Assembly: GCA_037693485.1 (NCBI GenBank)
Contig: CM075352.1
Coordinates: 160,897,501 to 160,961,500 of the forward strand
Length of the DNA: 64,000 nucleotides
Direction of reading: 5' to 3'
Origin: Kitagawia praeruptora
Taxonomy: Eukaryota; Streptophyta; Magnoliopsida; Apiales; Apiaceae
The translations under genes and the position numbers were made by a program. Under the pieces are notes generated by a model. That model worked only from the letters and a program-made list of their open reading frames with translations. It was not told the DNA's origin and did not search any database. Positions 53,533-64,000 of the stretch are shown here, piece by piece. Position 1 is the stretch's first letter; each line of letters opens with the position of its first letter.

Positions 53533-55019
53533 TGTTATGCAAAATTAACGCAAGCGTACGTTGTCACAAGTAATATATGATTAAAATCAAGTTCGTTCCC
53601 ACAGAGATCTAGAATGGTGTTCAATTCAATTAATGTACCTATGCACCGATGTATGGTTTTTATCCACTGCTAAGACAAATAACAAATTGGATTTTTACTA
53701 ACTACTAAATTAATTATCAAACTAAGATTAACTAATTAAAGAGATTAAATTCGAATTACTAATATGAGAATAAAATATGGAACCCTAGTTTCATCATCTA
53801 CTTCACTTAGAGTTGCAGCCTTTAATTAAAACATGCGATGGTTTTGATATCTGATCGAATAACACGAAAAGAGTAAAAGTTACCTCTCAGTATACTAGTA
53901 CCAATCTACACATACATCCATAAAAGAGATAGAAGATGAATAGGCACCTATTATGTTTAGACCCTATATCTCTATAGAATTTGAAAACATAAAGGTTGAA
54001 GCACAAGTTATCCACTTAGATCACATAGGGCAGTATAAGTATTTTCATCTCACACCACAATCATATTGATAACAATTATGAACCTATGCTAGCATGGCAA
54101 GTTCTAAATCTCAAGATCCACTCTCGCTTCACAAGAGATTAACAATTCAGTTTAGATGTTAGCTACGCATCCAAAAGCATTAAGATTTACCATACGAGGA
54201 TATCAGTATTCACCACACATAAATCTTTAAGGCATGCAAACTACTAAACTACATAGATAAATCCACTAGGATCCCATGACAACGATTAGTTCATAATTAA
54301 ACCTTTCGTCACCATGGGATTTGATGAAAACATGGTAAATAACAAGATATGAATAAAAGAAGTAATTATATTAATAAACAAGAGTTTGAGAAAACAAATC
54401 TATAATCCAAAGTAACACAAAGGATGAAGTAGATCTAGATCCGTTGCTTGTCACGAGCGTTGAACCCTTCTCTCCTTTTCTCCCTTGCAGATCTAAGCTG
54501 GTTACAATAATAAAACTATGATAATGTGTCTATATCTATTACAATGGTAGGATGTGTTTAAATAGGCTCTAAAAGTCTTGCCCAGCAAGAAAATACCAAA
54601 ACAGAATTATAATAGAATTTCTGCAAAATACGTTTCCTAAACTGATTCTGTTTTTTAAGGGAAATTCGTAGCTGACTTTTCTTCAGTTTTTCTGGAACGT
54701 CACAAACGTAATTGGACCTTTGGACCACCTTAGAATGATAGAGAATCTCGTTATCTTCGCGTGGACTGCTTACGGGCTGAAAACAGACTTATAGAACTCA
54801 AGATATGGCCCAAACAGTGTAGACTGCGCAACCCTTCTTAAAAATCCGAATTTTAATCAATTAATTCCCAAAAAATTATAGAAGCATCCACCTTAGTCAA
54901 CCTTCTCGTAAATCTGCACAACTAAGCAAAACACATCAAAACTACCAGAAACTTGAGTCCAAGACAATCAATTTAAGCCGATTTAGAATGTTCCAAGTGG
55001 ATATAAAATCCACTTATCA
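53533..55019 (-). repeat. 3' LTR of the Athila-like element, ~1.49 kb
   Basis: The plus strand begins TGTTATGCAAAATTAACG and ends CCACTTATCA; the minus strand starts TGATAAGTGG right after a PPT. Length and PPT type fit Athila elements. Near 54755-54840 it shares ATCTTCGCGTGGA and CTCAAGATATGGCCCAAACAG with the 181-bp repeats of Ty3 element 2. Confidence 0.8.
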
Positions 55020-55033
55020 CACCCCCAAACTTA
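55020..55033 (-). promoter_or_regulatory. Polypurine tract of the Athila-like element
   Basis: AAGTTTGGGGGTG on the minus strand adjoins the LTR. A similar CAAGTTTGGGGGTGG lies at 61510-61525, a possible duplicated or internal PPT. Confidence 0.85.
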
Positions 55034-55048
55034 AACCGATGCTTGTCC

Positions 55049-55650
55049 CACTACGCCATAGATGGCCTATAGCAACCCCCAAACTGTGTTACCATAGACC
55101 CCATTTTGAAGTTACCATAGGCCAAAATAGGGCTATGGTATCACCTCAGCTGTGTTAGGTTCTCAGCAGTAACTACAGGTATCTAAGGTAACATCAAAAC
55201 ACAGCCTAAGGTAACATAACAAATGTGGTTACCAAAAACCTCTATAGTAACATCTTAAACACTCTATAGTAACATAGTTTGTGTGTTACAATAGATGATA
55301 CAAATTTGCATAATATTAAGGGGCCCACACGTGGGGTCCACGTACATTTGGGTCCACATGTGGGGCCCACTTTTTGGACCTACTGTGCGGCCCACCTGCT
55401 CACTGTGCAAGGCCTATTGTAACACCTAATATTACCTATTATAACACCTAATATCACCTACTGCAACACCCCTGTTGCAACACACATTTTACCTATTGTA
55501 ACACCATAAATGTAACAAAATAAAAATGCACCAACAGAATATTGAATTTCCATAAAACAAACCAACAACAATTCACGTCCTAATTTAATTCACCAACAAC
55601 ATTTATCTGACGAATGGACAAGAACATTTATCTGATGAATGTATACTAAC
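55049..55650. repeat. Left subterminal region of CACTA 2
   Basis: Repeated GTAACA/TGTTAC words and GGGGCCCACACGTGGGGTCCACG near 55320. No gene. The right subterminal zone (59590-59788) has matching GGTAACACC words. Confidence 0.7.
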
Positions 55651-55699
55651 TTTACAATTCTACCGATATAAAAAACACAAAAAAATAAAAATCAGCTTC

Positions 55700-56129
55700 C
55701 ATGTATGTGAAGTCTTTGATGTTGCATCGTCTCTGAGACGCTATAGGTATAGGCGTATAGGACGTTGAAAATCTGCATGACCTTGTCTTTGGCCTTCTTG
55801 AAATCTGCATGTGTTGCCTCAAAGCTTTGAATGGCAAAGGTGTCCTGTATTAATTAGCCAAAAGAGTTTATTACTAGCTTGTATGCCATGGTAAAAGTTC
55901 TGCAATATTGTTTCTTAGAGTCTAAACAATCAGTGTCCTTTAACAAACAAAAGCTTTTATGGAATATAATAAAAATAGAAGAATATTTCAGGACCTATGT
56001 GTAACACTACCTGATCATCTCGTGATACTCCATGTTTCTCGGCACATATTTCAACAGTAGACCCCATGTCAAAATCATTATACATATCCCATAGCCCATC
56101 TTTTAGCAATCCATCAACAAGAGAATCAC
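55700..56129 (-). pseudogene. Captured acetyl-CoA C-acetyltransferase (thiolase) fragment
   Basis: Exon 56129-56011 (after ATATAG, before GTAGTG) encodes DSLVDGLLKDGLWDMYNDFDMGS and ICAEKHGVSRDDQ. Exon starting 55844 (after ATACAG) encodes DTFAIQSFE. In cytosolic acetoacetyl-CoA thiolases this is the contiguous middle segment (DGL.DVYNDF.MG...CA...I.RE.QD.YAIQSFER). After SFE the reading diverges (ATHADFKKAKDKVMQIFN), probably another captured piece. Catalytic Cys and the C-terminal His/Cys motifs are absent, so it has no enzyme activity. Confidence 0.75.
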
Positions 56130-56339
56130 CTATATCGTTATGCAGTAAGAGATAATACCCAACTGGATACTCAACTATATCATTATGCCACCAGCAACAA
56201 CTATATAGTTAATACGAAGCAGTAAGAGATACGAAGCAAATAAAAAACTTATCGATTTTATGGCAAAATCGTTATGTGTAAAAACTAATCCAGTAAAGGG
56301 TAAGAAACAATTTACGAAATTAAGACCTTGGATGACTCC

Positions 56340-58862
56340 TGCAACTGTAGAAGATATACTTCTCGTGTAGACATCCTATACTGGCCATCTTAATTTCTCT
56401 GAATAATAAATTTTAAGTATAGTAAGTCATGAACAAACTTCTACTTTCATGCTTAAACGTAGACAACAAGTCAGTAATTACCTACTAGGAACAGAAACAT
56501 AAAATCCTATACGGTAGTCATTTTCCATTACATTATGCTGAGATAGATATGCAGCTTGGCCCATATATGCAAGGATCAAAGAAGGATAAACGACTGTTGT
56601 GAAAGCAATCTGCAATTCAGAAACTATGAAAACATGCTGCTATTCCATATGAAATCATCACGACATGCTCATAGAATATAGTTGAATATATCTGGTACAT
56701 CAAGTAAGTATGTCTGTTAAGTCCAATCACCACCAGAAGTAAAATGTAGGATTCACATTATAAATTTGGTACATAGCCATATAGGTGATATCACATCATT
56801 AAAATCAGGTTAATGTAAGAGTCTATACTGTAACTCGTTTTATCTTTTATGTACTAGAACGGGTTACACAAAGATGAAACAAACTCACATGACTGGATGA
56901 GATATTAGATACAAGTACGGAAGCAAGATAAAAAAAAATACATGTATGGACGATTGTGAGAAGTGTCCCAAGTCAGCAAACATAGCTTCCTAACCTGAAG
57001 AATGCAGCAATAATTTAGCAATCAAGTATTGTAAAGACTAATGGCATGTGCTGGAATTAGAGCTAATGAGCAACACCTTTTAGTGCACCTGCCTGTTATG
57101 CACAACAAGATCCCTCCCAAGGACATCCATCCTCCTCCTTGAGTTTTTTTCAGAAATACATACATGTAATGCGGAGAAAGTGCTTTGTAGATATGTGGAT
57201 TCCAGTGAATGATGTTATATAAACCAATAGTACTAATGCACAAAAGCCATGTTATGACAACAGGTGCAAACAAGAATCCCACCCGGTTGGTGCCATAATG
57301 TTGAAGGGCAAACAAGCAAATCAGAATGACACATGCAACTGGAAGTTCTACATCTGCAATAATACACTTATTCAGGTATAGCATTTAAAATGATTGAGAA
57401 AATATGTCCACATACATGTAATAACACTAGCTTTTAAAGATTAAAGTTTTGTTCTAGATAAGGTTCATATAATTCTTCTTCTTGATTAGCAAGATATATA
57501 AACGAAATATCTTGTTGGAGTTTGGTACATTAAAGAAGTTAAAAAAAGTCAACAATGATAGTATGACTTGGTAATATGTTGGTCCAGTCTCTAATCTCCA
57601 ATTCAGGTCCAGTACTCCAGTCTCTAATCTCCAATTCAAGATTCATACTTCTGTTAGATGAACAATAACTCGAATAAAGCTGAGAAGACAGGTGATGGGG
57701 AAATAAGGGTGACGAGTTGACAAGAGTGACTTTTAGTAATCCAAACATCAAATCTGTTGACAGTTGACACTGGGAAACCCACTGCCGGCCAGTTTACCTA
57801 GTCCTAAATACAAGTATTTCAACATTCAATCCACTGCCTTGTACCATGGAGATACAGAAAACTATATATGATACCACTAGAGAAAAAGTGGCTAAAGCTT
57901 TGATTACAGAAAGCATTGGTTTCAATGACACTTTCCTATAAGTACTCTACTCGTGATGCAGAGTCACATCATCATCACAGAACTTACCTTAAACATTTTG
58001 GAAGGTAGGTGGTAAGTGATCAATTATGCATCAAACACATCACTTTATTTTTAGAGGCAAGCAAACACATCACTTAATTTGTTTTAGCCTTTGTTAGTAT
58101 TAATATGTTGAAAAAATTAGCATGCAATTAAAAACTCCACAACTTTCAGTATCAGAATATACTTTTTGCCGGAAGTACGAACAACGAAACAAACACAATT
58201 GTAAAAATTAGATATACGGTGAAAGAGCAAGAATCTTACATGTGTGGTGCTCTTTGGACATAGCTAATTCCACGCCGAACACAGCAGAAAATACTGCACA
58301 TATTTGGTCACAATAATTAACCAGTTTAGTAAATAACAAACACTAAAATCCAAAAATTAAACATTATACAAATTAACAAATACAATAAAACCAAATACAT
58401 ACCAGAAAGAGCAGGTGTGAGAATACCATCACCAATCACCATACAAGCTCCAAGCAAAGCTAATACAAGCAAAAATCTCTGCAATACCTTATACTTCTCC
58501 AAAGTAGACTTCAACCTTGACCCGAATTTATTCGGGTCAGGGACAGAGGGTTCTTTTTTGTAAGATGATAATTCTTCATCAGCCAACTGACAGTTTGGAA
58601 GTGAACTAACCCTGGCATGTCTACATAGCAATGAATACAGTGTGAATGTTCCTCCTTCACCATTGTCATCAGCTCTAAGTACAATAAATACATATTTAAG
58701 CAGAGGAACTAATGTAAGAGTCCAAAACACAAAAGATAACACTCCATAAATTTCTTCATTTGATTCTGAATGTTCAATGTCTTCATCAAATGTACTCTTG
58801 TAGACATATAACACCCAGACTCTGATAAGCCAATATAAGAACTGTTTTCCAAGACTCTTTCT
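56340..58862 (-). pseudogene. Captured KUP/HAK/KT potassium transporter fragment
   Basis: Minus-strand exons are ~58862-58403 (WKTVLILAYQSLGV; YKSTFDEDIEHSESNEEIYG; LKYVFIVLRADDNGEGG; MVIGDGILTPALS), 58293-58240 (FSAVFGVELAMSKEHH), 57353-~57093 (VELPVACVILICLFALQHYG; TQGGGWMSLGGILLCITG), ~56995-56940 (EAMFADLGHFSQSSIH, preceded by a TAG), 56609-56482 (IAFTTVVYPSLILAYMGQAA) and ~56400-56340 (EKLRWPV-stop). Introns are retained with near-consensus sites, so capture was from genomic DNA. A small frame-shifting deletion in the first exon removes the conserved GDLSTSP segment. The C-terminal half is missing. Non-functional. Confidence 0.94.
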
Positions 58863-59788
58863 GCCAAATATATGTAAATAATCAAGGAAAAAAATTACAT
58901 AGGTTTCTTGAAAATAAAATTATAACACGAATAAAGTACTAGTCATCATACCTTTCCCTTCCTTCCTACCGTAGATATTGAACACAAACCAAGCTTCAAT
59001 CTGAATCTCTTGAACCCACTCAAACCCTAACGGAAACAGAGTAAAGTGAGAGAGGCGAGAGAAGTGAGACTTGTGTTTAATGTTTTTCCCCAATTTTCCC
59101 CCGTTTTTTCCCCAATTTTCCCCCTACCTGATTTTAAATTTTCATTTGCCGCTTTGTTTTTGTTTACCGCCCATCTCTATTTTTGTTTACAGCCCAGCTC
59201 AATAATGCAGTGTACTATTCATTTTTATTTTTTTTTAATTTATCTTAATTTGTTGGTATTAAATTACAATTTTTCAATTTATTATTTCAATTAATTTGAA
59301 ATAATTCATTATTTAATATTTTAAAATCTTTTTATGTGAAATTTATAAACAAAATTTAATATTTTAAAACCTTTTTATGTGAAATTCATAATTTAGTATT
59401 AAATTATTTTAAAACCTTTTAATGTGAAATTTATAAACAAAATTTAATATTTATGAAAAATCAATAATTTAATTATTTTATGGAATATTACGTTTTAAAA
59501 TGATTATTTCAATGATTTTGTTAAAATTAATTATTTTTAAAGTAAAATAATAATTAAATCATTAATTTTAAATTAAATAAAAATTTTGTTAATGAATACT
59601 CTATGGTAACACACCTCATGGTGTTACCCACTGTTAACACCTTTTATATCTAAAGTAACATACTTTTCTGCCTATGGTAACACCGCAATCAAAAGGTTGC
59701 GATAGGTAAAAATTTTGATAGCTATGGTAACACCCATAGTGGTAACACCCATGCCAAAAGGTTGCGATATGCCATCTATGGCGTAGTG
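58863..59788. other. Right part of CACTA 2
   Basis: A possible captured 5' leader at about 58960-59060 (minus-strand reading with a CGTTAGGGTTTGAGTGGG stretch, an imperfect telo-box) may belong to the KUP donor gene. From 59100 to 59590 it is very AT-rich with AAATTTAATATTTTAAAACC repeats. The last 200 bp are subterminal repeats. No ORF is supported. Confidence 0.6.
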
Positions 59789-61888
59789 TCCTCAAGCATA
59801 AACAATTACAACTAACTAACTAGTACCACTTCCGTAGGTGATCACGGTTGCATTTGGCATATGCAACAAGCCCTTTAAACCCCTAGGCAGCCCTAGTGGA
59901 CGAGTAAGGTCTCGTGAGGGCCTATAGCGAATGTACCCACAAAATCCATTTAACCTAATGCAATGCAATGCATGAATGCAACTAATATGCAAATGCAATT
60001 AATCTAATCTACCATACCTTCAAATCCTCTCATGCCATATCAACTTAAGAATCAAAGCAAATACGCAATGTCTTGGTGTCGAAAGTGCAAGTATTCACAT
60101 AGTTTACCCAATGAACATGCATAAGTTCTCACAAGCCCATGTCAAATGTAAGAATAAGTTAGTAAACATGCTAAGCCTACAAGAGCACATCTTTGAGACA
60201 ACACTCGGGATCTCATACGCAAGAACAAGCAAACACTCACAATCCACTCACAAAGAATATTCACTCAAGAACAAGGGTAAGTGTATCACTCAACTCCAAC
60301 AAAAATCATAAGCATGCTTCACATTTGGTATCAATCTAACTCTTAACACAACATACATCAATGACGATAATCAAAAGGTCTTTAATTGGGTTGTAACGGG
60401 GCTAGGGACAAGGTATGTCAAATAAGCCAAAACAGGTGAAGTGTCAAAAGCTAGTAAGTACCATAATACATCGTTCACAACACCATATTTCCCCCCACAT
60501 AATTTTTACTAAAACAACCACCCGACTAGTCGACTGAAAAAGGATCGCGCAAACACAAACATGCTCTCATAATATTTTTTTTTCTTCTATTTTTTTTTTC
60601 TTTTTTTTCTATTTTTTTTTTCTCCCGAGAGCTAGATATGACAATAACAATAATATAAACAATAACAATGATCCCATAATTTATTACATATGTCGACTAT
60701 CAAGTAACAAACCCAATTTCAATATTTCCCCCAAAAGTAAGACCAACAATAAACCCCTCCTTACACACCTTATTACTCCCTTAAGCACTCTACTAGCCTT
60801 TGACAATGTGGGTTCAAATTAATGTAAGGCCAATACAAGAAAAAGGTCTAGGCAAGTAATGTGGTGTGTCACCGAAAAAAATAGGATTAAGCTCAACAGG
60901 TTAACTAATTGATCATGTAAACATGGTGTGGTAATATGGGAAAATATGTGGTTATTCCTAAATGCCTTTATCATTTTAATCGTCAAATAATGTCATGCGT
61001 TTCAAGAAAGACCTCAAACAACTGCTAGCAATGCAAACAATCCGTGGACACTCAAGCAAACGAATAAATTGCAACAAATATGCAATATGCAATAAGGCTC
61101 AAAACTCACTTGGTGGAAAAACATACTTAATCCCAAGCAACATCTCTCTAACGCATCAACTTGTATTCAAAGCATGCAAACTAAATCATCTTGCACATAT
61201 TCATGTCCTTCTAATCACTTACAACATTCAATAAGTCTACTAGCTTCAACTTACTAGTGTATGTGTGTGCACAAGAACAAAGCATATCACTTCTCAATCA
61301 AAAGCGTCAACAACACAAAATTCCTATCAAGCATGGGTGCAAATGCAATCTATTATGGACTCACATGAAATACGAAAATAAAAACAGAATGTCCTATATG
61401 AAACAAACGTAGATAACACGAACATACATGCATAATTTACTACTACTAATATGCAAAGCATGAAATCCTACATGAACAACTGATACAACAACAACTACTA
61501 AACCCTCAAACCACCCCCAAACTTGAAATATTCAATGTCCTCATTGAATGGAAGTAAATACAAGGGATAGTAGAAAACATACCTGAATACCGAAGCAGTC
61601 ACCCTCCTCGGATGAATCTGGTGGAGGATATTGCGCACGAGCTCCATAGACTGGCCACCTTGCCTGAATACTACAAAACCCACAATTGACAAGAACACAA
61701 ATTCGTAATAAAAATAAGATTAGAGAAAAAGATTTACCCAATACGAATCAAAGAGGTGAACTTGCAATAAATTCCTCTTTAGAATTGAATTTTAGAGATT
61801 TAAATAAAATAGAAGAGGAATTGGATTTGAATGTATAGGTGGGTATATAGTAATAATCAATAACAAAAAAAATTAATAATAATACTAA

Positions 61889-61927
<39 letters not shown>

Positions 61928-61959
61928 AATCAATAAAATAATAAGAATAATAATAATTA

Positions 61960-62042
<83 letters not shown>

Positions 62043-62544
62043 TGAAATAGAATAGAAAAAGGTTTAGAATTTTTGGAGAAAAAGATGGGAGATTTTGGAA
62101 TTGAAATAGGATTAGAATAGGTTTAGAATGGGGGTATAAAAAGAATGGGGTGTAGAAAGAATTTGTTATTATATATATATACACAGACGCACCACAACTG
62201 ACAACAGGCGAGGAATTTTTTTTTTCTGAAAACCACTGACCACGCGCAAGCTGCGCCCGTGAGGGGCAACTTGCCCTTATTCCAGAAACGCCACCGCAAG
62301 CTGCGCGTCTGCCCCGCACATTGCCTCCATTCTAGTTGCGCAAGTTGCGCAACAGGGCGCAATTTGCCCTGTAACGCATGTTGCTCCTGCGTGACACACC
62401 AAAAATTCGATTTTTTTGATTTTTTTTTTTTTTTTCACACAACACTCAAAATTTTTATTTTTTTTTTCCTTCCTACACTAATGCGTGGGTTGCCTCCCAC
62501 CAAGCGCTTCTTTAACGTCAATAGCTTGACGTTACTTCCTCAAA
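59789..62544 (-). other. 3' non-coding region of the Athila-like element
   Basis: About 2.7 kb between the gag-protease stop and the CACTA insertion, with no RT, RNase H or integrase motif in any frame. It includes a second PPT-like tract (61510-61525), homopolymer T runs near 60580-60625, and a GGGAGGCAACCCA motif on the minus strand (62489-62501) just after the protease stop, which is commonly seen at this place in Athila relatives. So the element looks non-autonomous. Confidence 0.75.
61884..62040. repeat. (TAA)n microsatellite
   Basis: Two ATA/TAA tracts, 61890-61925 and about 61960-62040, split by a short interruption. They create a poly-Ile false ORF on the minus strand. Confidence 0.95.
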
Positions 62545-64000
62545 TCAAGGCGGTTTCAAAAGAATAACCGAACCGTTCTCAACAGACAAACCATTCATAC
62601 GAACGTTGACATCTTGATTGCTTGCTTTCCACAAAACTTTCCCCTCAGACTTCAACTTGATTTTACTACCCAACGGCCTAATCTTCTTCTTTTTCTTCCT
62701 CACACCTTTAAGATGCTTCTCCGGCTCAACCGGTTGAACAAAAATTTCTTCTTCCTTATCATCGACTTTCCACCGTCGTAACACGTTATCATGCCCCTCT
62801 TCAAAAATCACTAGCTCATTATTCAAAAGGACATACCTCAAATGTGGTGGAAGTTTTCCAAGCTTTACACTCGAAAGATCTTGAACCGAAGAACTGTCAA
62901 TGTAATCACTAATGGGAGGCTTTAGCACATACATGTCAGATTTTTCGCTCAATAACTGATCAAACTTCTTTCTCTGACCCGTATCAACTATTTCCACACT
63001 GCAACACTCCTCATCCTCTGTTGGAAATTTCATGGCCTTGAACACATTAAAGGTGACACTCTGATCTTGCACCCTCATTGTAAGCTCTCCTTTTTGCACA
63101 TCAATTAAAGTCTTTCCTGTAGCCAAGAACGGTCTTCCCAAAATTATGGGAATCTTCTTATCTTCCTCGAAATCTAGAATCACAAAATCAGCTGGAAATA
63201 TGAGCTTATCAACCTTCACCAAAACATCTTCTACTATGCCCCTCGGATACGTGATAGATCGATCAGCCAACTGCAAAGAGATGTTAGTTGGCTTTGGCTC
63301 CGGTAGACCAAGTTGCTTGAAAACAGACAAGGGCATTAGATTAATACTAGCTCCCAAATCACATAAGCATTTGCCAAAAGGCAACTTCCCAATGGTGCAT
63401 GGAATAGTGAAACTTCCTGGATCTTTAAGTTTAGGAGGCAACTTCTGTTGCAGAACGGCACTACACTCCTCCGTTAATGCCACTGTTTCAAAATCTTCCA
63501 ACCTTCTCTTCCGTGACAAAATATCCTTCATGAACTTTGCATATCTCGGCATCTGCTCCAACGCTTCAACAAAAGGAATGTTAATGGACAGTTTCTTGAA
63601 GACATCCATAAATTTCTGAAACTGTTTCTCTTGACTTTTCTTCAAACGTCCAGGAAATGGCGGAGGTGGATAGATCTGATTATTCATTGAAGATTGCTCC
63701 GGAGTAGACTTTTCAACAGGTTTCTTGCTCTTCTCACCATCTAGCTGATCAGCCACTAAATCAGATTTCTCAATTACTGGCACTGTAGATTTTTCAACCT
63801 GCTGATTCTGGACATCTTCATCTTCTTCAGTTGCTGATTTAGGATCACTTGTGGCTTTTCCAGATCTCAAAGTAACAGCTTTCACCTGCTCATCGACCTC
63901 CCTCTTGCCTGGATTACCCATTGTATTACTTGGAAGAGTTCCTTGTTGCATATTTACCAAGGCACTTGCAATTTGTCCTATATGACTCTCCAATGTCTTG
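62545..64000 (-). CDS. Athila-like gag-protease, partial at window edge
   Basis: The minus-strand frame is open to the right edge; the first ATG inside is at 63993, but the reading continues upstream, so the true start is outside. Signatures are VTLRSGK, PPPPFPGRLKKSQEKQFQKFMD, LEQMPRYAKFMKDIL and LPPKLKDPGSFTIPC. An aspartic protease follows with CDLGASINLMPLSVF (catalytic Asp present) and IPIILGRPFLATG. Downstream is a variable tail ending in ENGSVILLKPP-stop. This gag-protease type is diagnostic of the Athila lineage. No frameshift is visible in this part. RT and integrase do not follow. Confidence 0.9.
   Translation of the reverse strand, partial: KTLESHIGQIASALVNMQQGTLPSNTMGNPGKREVDEQVKAVTLRSGKATSDPKSATEEDEDVQNQQVEKSTVPVIEKSDLVADQLDGEKSKKPVEKSTPEQSSMNNQIYPPPPFPGRLKKSQEKQFQKFMDVFKKLSINIPFVEALEQMPRYAKFMKDILSRKRRLEDFETVALTEECSAVLQQKLPPKLKDPGSFTIPCTIGKLPFGKCLCDLGASINLMPLSVFKQLGLPEPKPTNISLQLADRSITYPRGIVEDVLVKVDKLIFPADFVILDFEEDKKIPIILGRPFLATGKTLIDVQKGELTMRVQDQSVTFNVFKAMKFPTEDEECCSVEIVDTGQRKKFDQLLSEKSDMYVLKPPISDYIDSSSVQDLSSVKLGKLPPHLRYVLLNNELVIFEEGHDNVLRRWKVDDKEEEIFVQPVEPEKHLKGVRKKKKKIRPLGSKIKLKSEGKVLWKASNQDVNVRMNGLSVENGSVILLKPP

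Larger units (their letters stand above)
55049..59788. mobile_element. CACTA transposon 2, carrying fragments of two host genes
   Basis: It begins CACTACGCCATAGATGGC and ends GCCATCTATGGCGTAGTG (18-bp perfect inverted ends). The 3-bp duplication TCC occurs at 55046-55048 and 59789-59791. It is 4740 bp with no transposase. Subterminal zones carry GGTAACAC/GTGTTACC and GTGGGGCCCAC words. The interior holds minus-strand exons of an acetoacetyl-CoA thiolase-like gene and a KUP/HAK transporter gene. It interrupts the 3' non-coding region of the Athila-like element. Its termini match those of CACTA 1 over the first 12 bases. Confidence 0.96.

Noticed and set aside
61957..62319. Poly-Ile tailed ORF on the minus strand
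   Set aside because: Product of the (TAA)n microsatellite.

Overview
This window is nuclear DNA of a flowering plant, most likely a eudicot with a large, repeat-rich genome. The evidence is multi-exon genes with GT-AG introns, telo-box elements beside start codons, long (TAA)n tracts, and nested Ty3/gypsy, Ty1/copia (Sirevirus type), CACTA, Helitron, Stowaway and Mutator-like elements. I cannot name the species from sequence alone. About 11 kb in the middle is gene-bearing; almost everything else is transposon inside transposon.

Left block (1-12567). A minus-strand Ty3/gypsy element of Tat type (two RNase H domains) reads from its primer-binding site and truncated 5' LTR at 12166-12567 leftward through gag, protease, RT, RNase H and integrase to 544. 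It is broken twice. A 1985-bp CACTA element (9719-11703, TSD TCT) sits in gag and carries pieces of a COBRA-like host gene. A 2879-bp fragment of the same Tat family (3133-6011: complete 844-bp LTR, PPT and spliced plus-strand antisense ORF with its own promoter-like region) sits in the RT catalytic YVDD codons, flanked by a 9-bp duplication.

Second block (12568-26041). Two Stowaway MITEs, a tandem duplication of about 0.9 kb, and a Ty3/gypsy element (13971-24221, TSD GTAAT) whose two 497-bp LTRs look identical although its coding region is heavily decayed. Next comes a 1.58-kb non-autonomous Helitron (24466-26041) with internal repeats of about 160 bp.

Gene island (26042-35102). Two intact-looking host genes: a plus-strand RNase T2-like gene (2 exons, 244 aa) and a minus-strand nucleoredoxin-like gene (4 exons, 592 aa). 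Both keep their fold signature but have lost catalytic residues. A Mutator-like MITE with a 9-bp TSD lies between them.

Right block (35103-64000). A minus-strand Sirevirus-like copia element (3' LTR 35103-36359) has its ORF3-like gene split by a complete 14.5-kb Sirevirus (38578-53118, 1057-bp LTRs, TSD AAGAT) with gag-pol and a 1329-aa ORF3. The same outer ORF is cut again at 53533 by an Athila-like element with LTR 53533-55019 and gag-protease to the window edge, but no RT or integrase seen. That element carries a second CACTA transposon (55049-59788, TSD TCC) holding intron-containing fragments of an acetoacetyl-CoA thiolase gene and a KUP/HAK potassium transporter gene.

The most notable system is the pair of CACTA elements with matching termini that have captured pieces of at least three host genes, followed by the self-nested Tat element with its spliced antisense gene.
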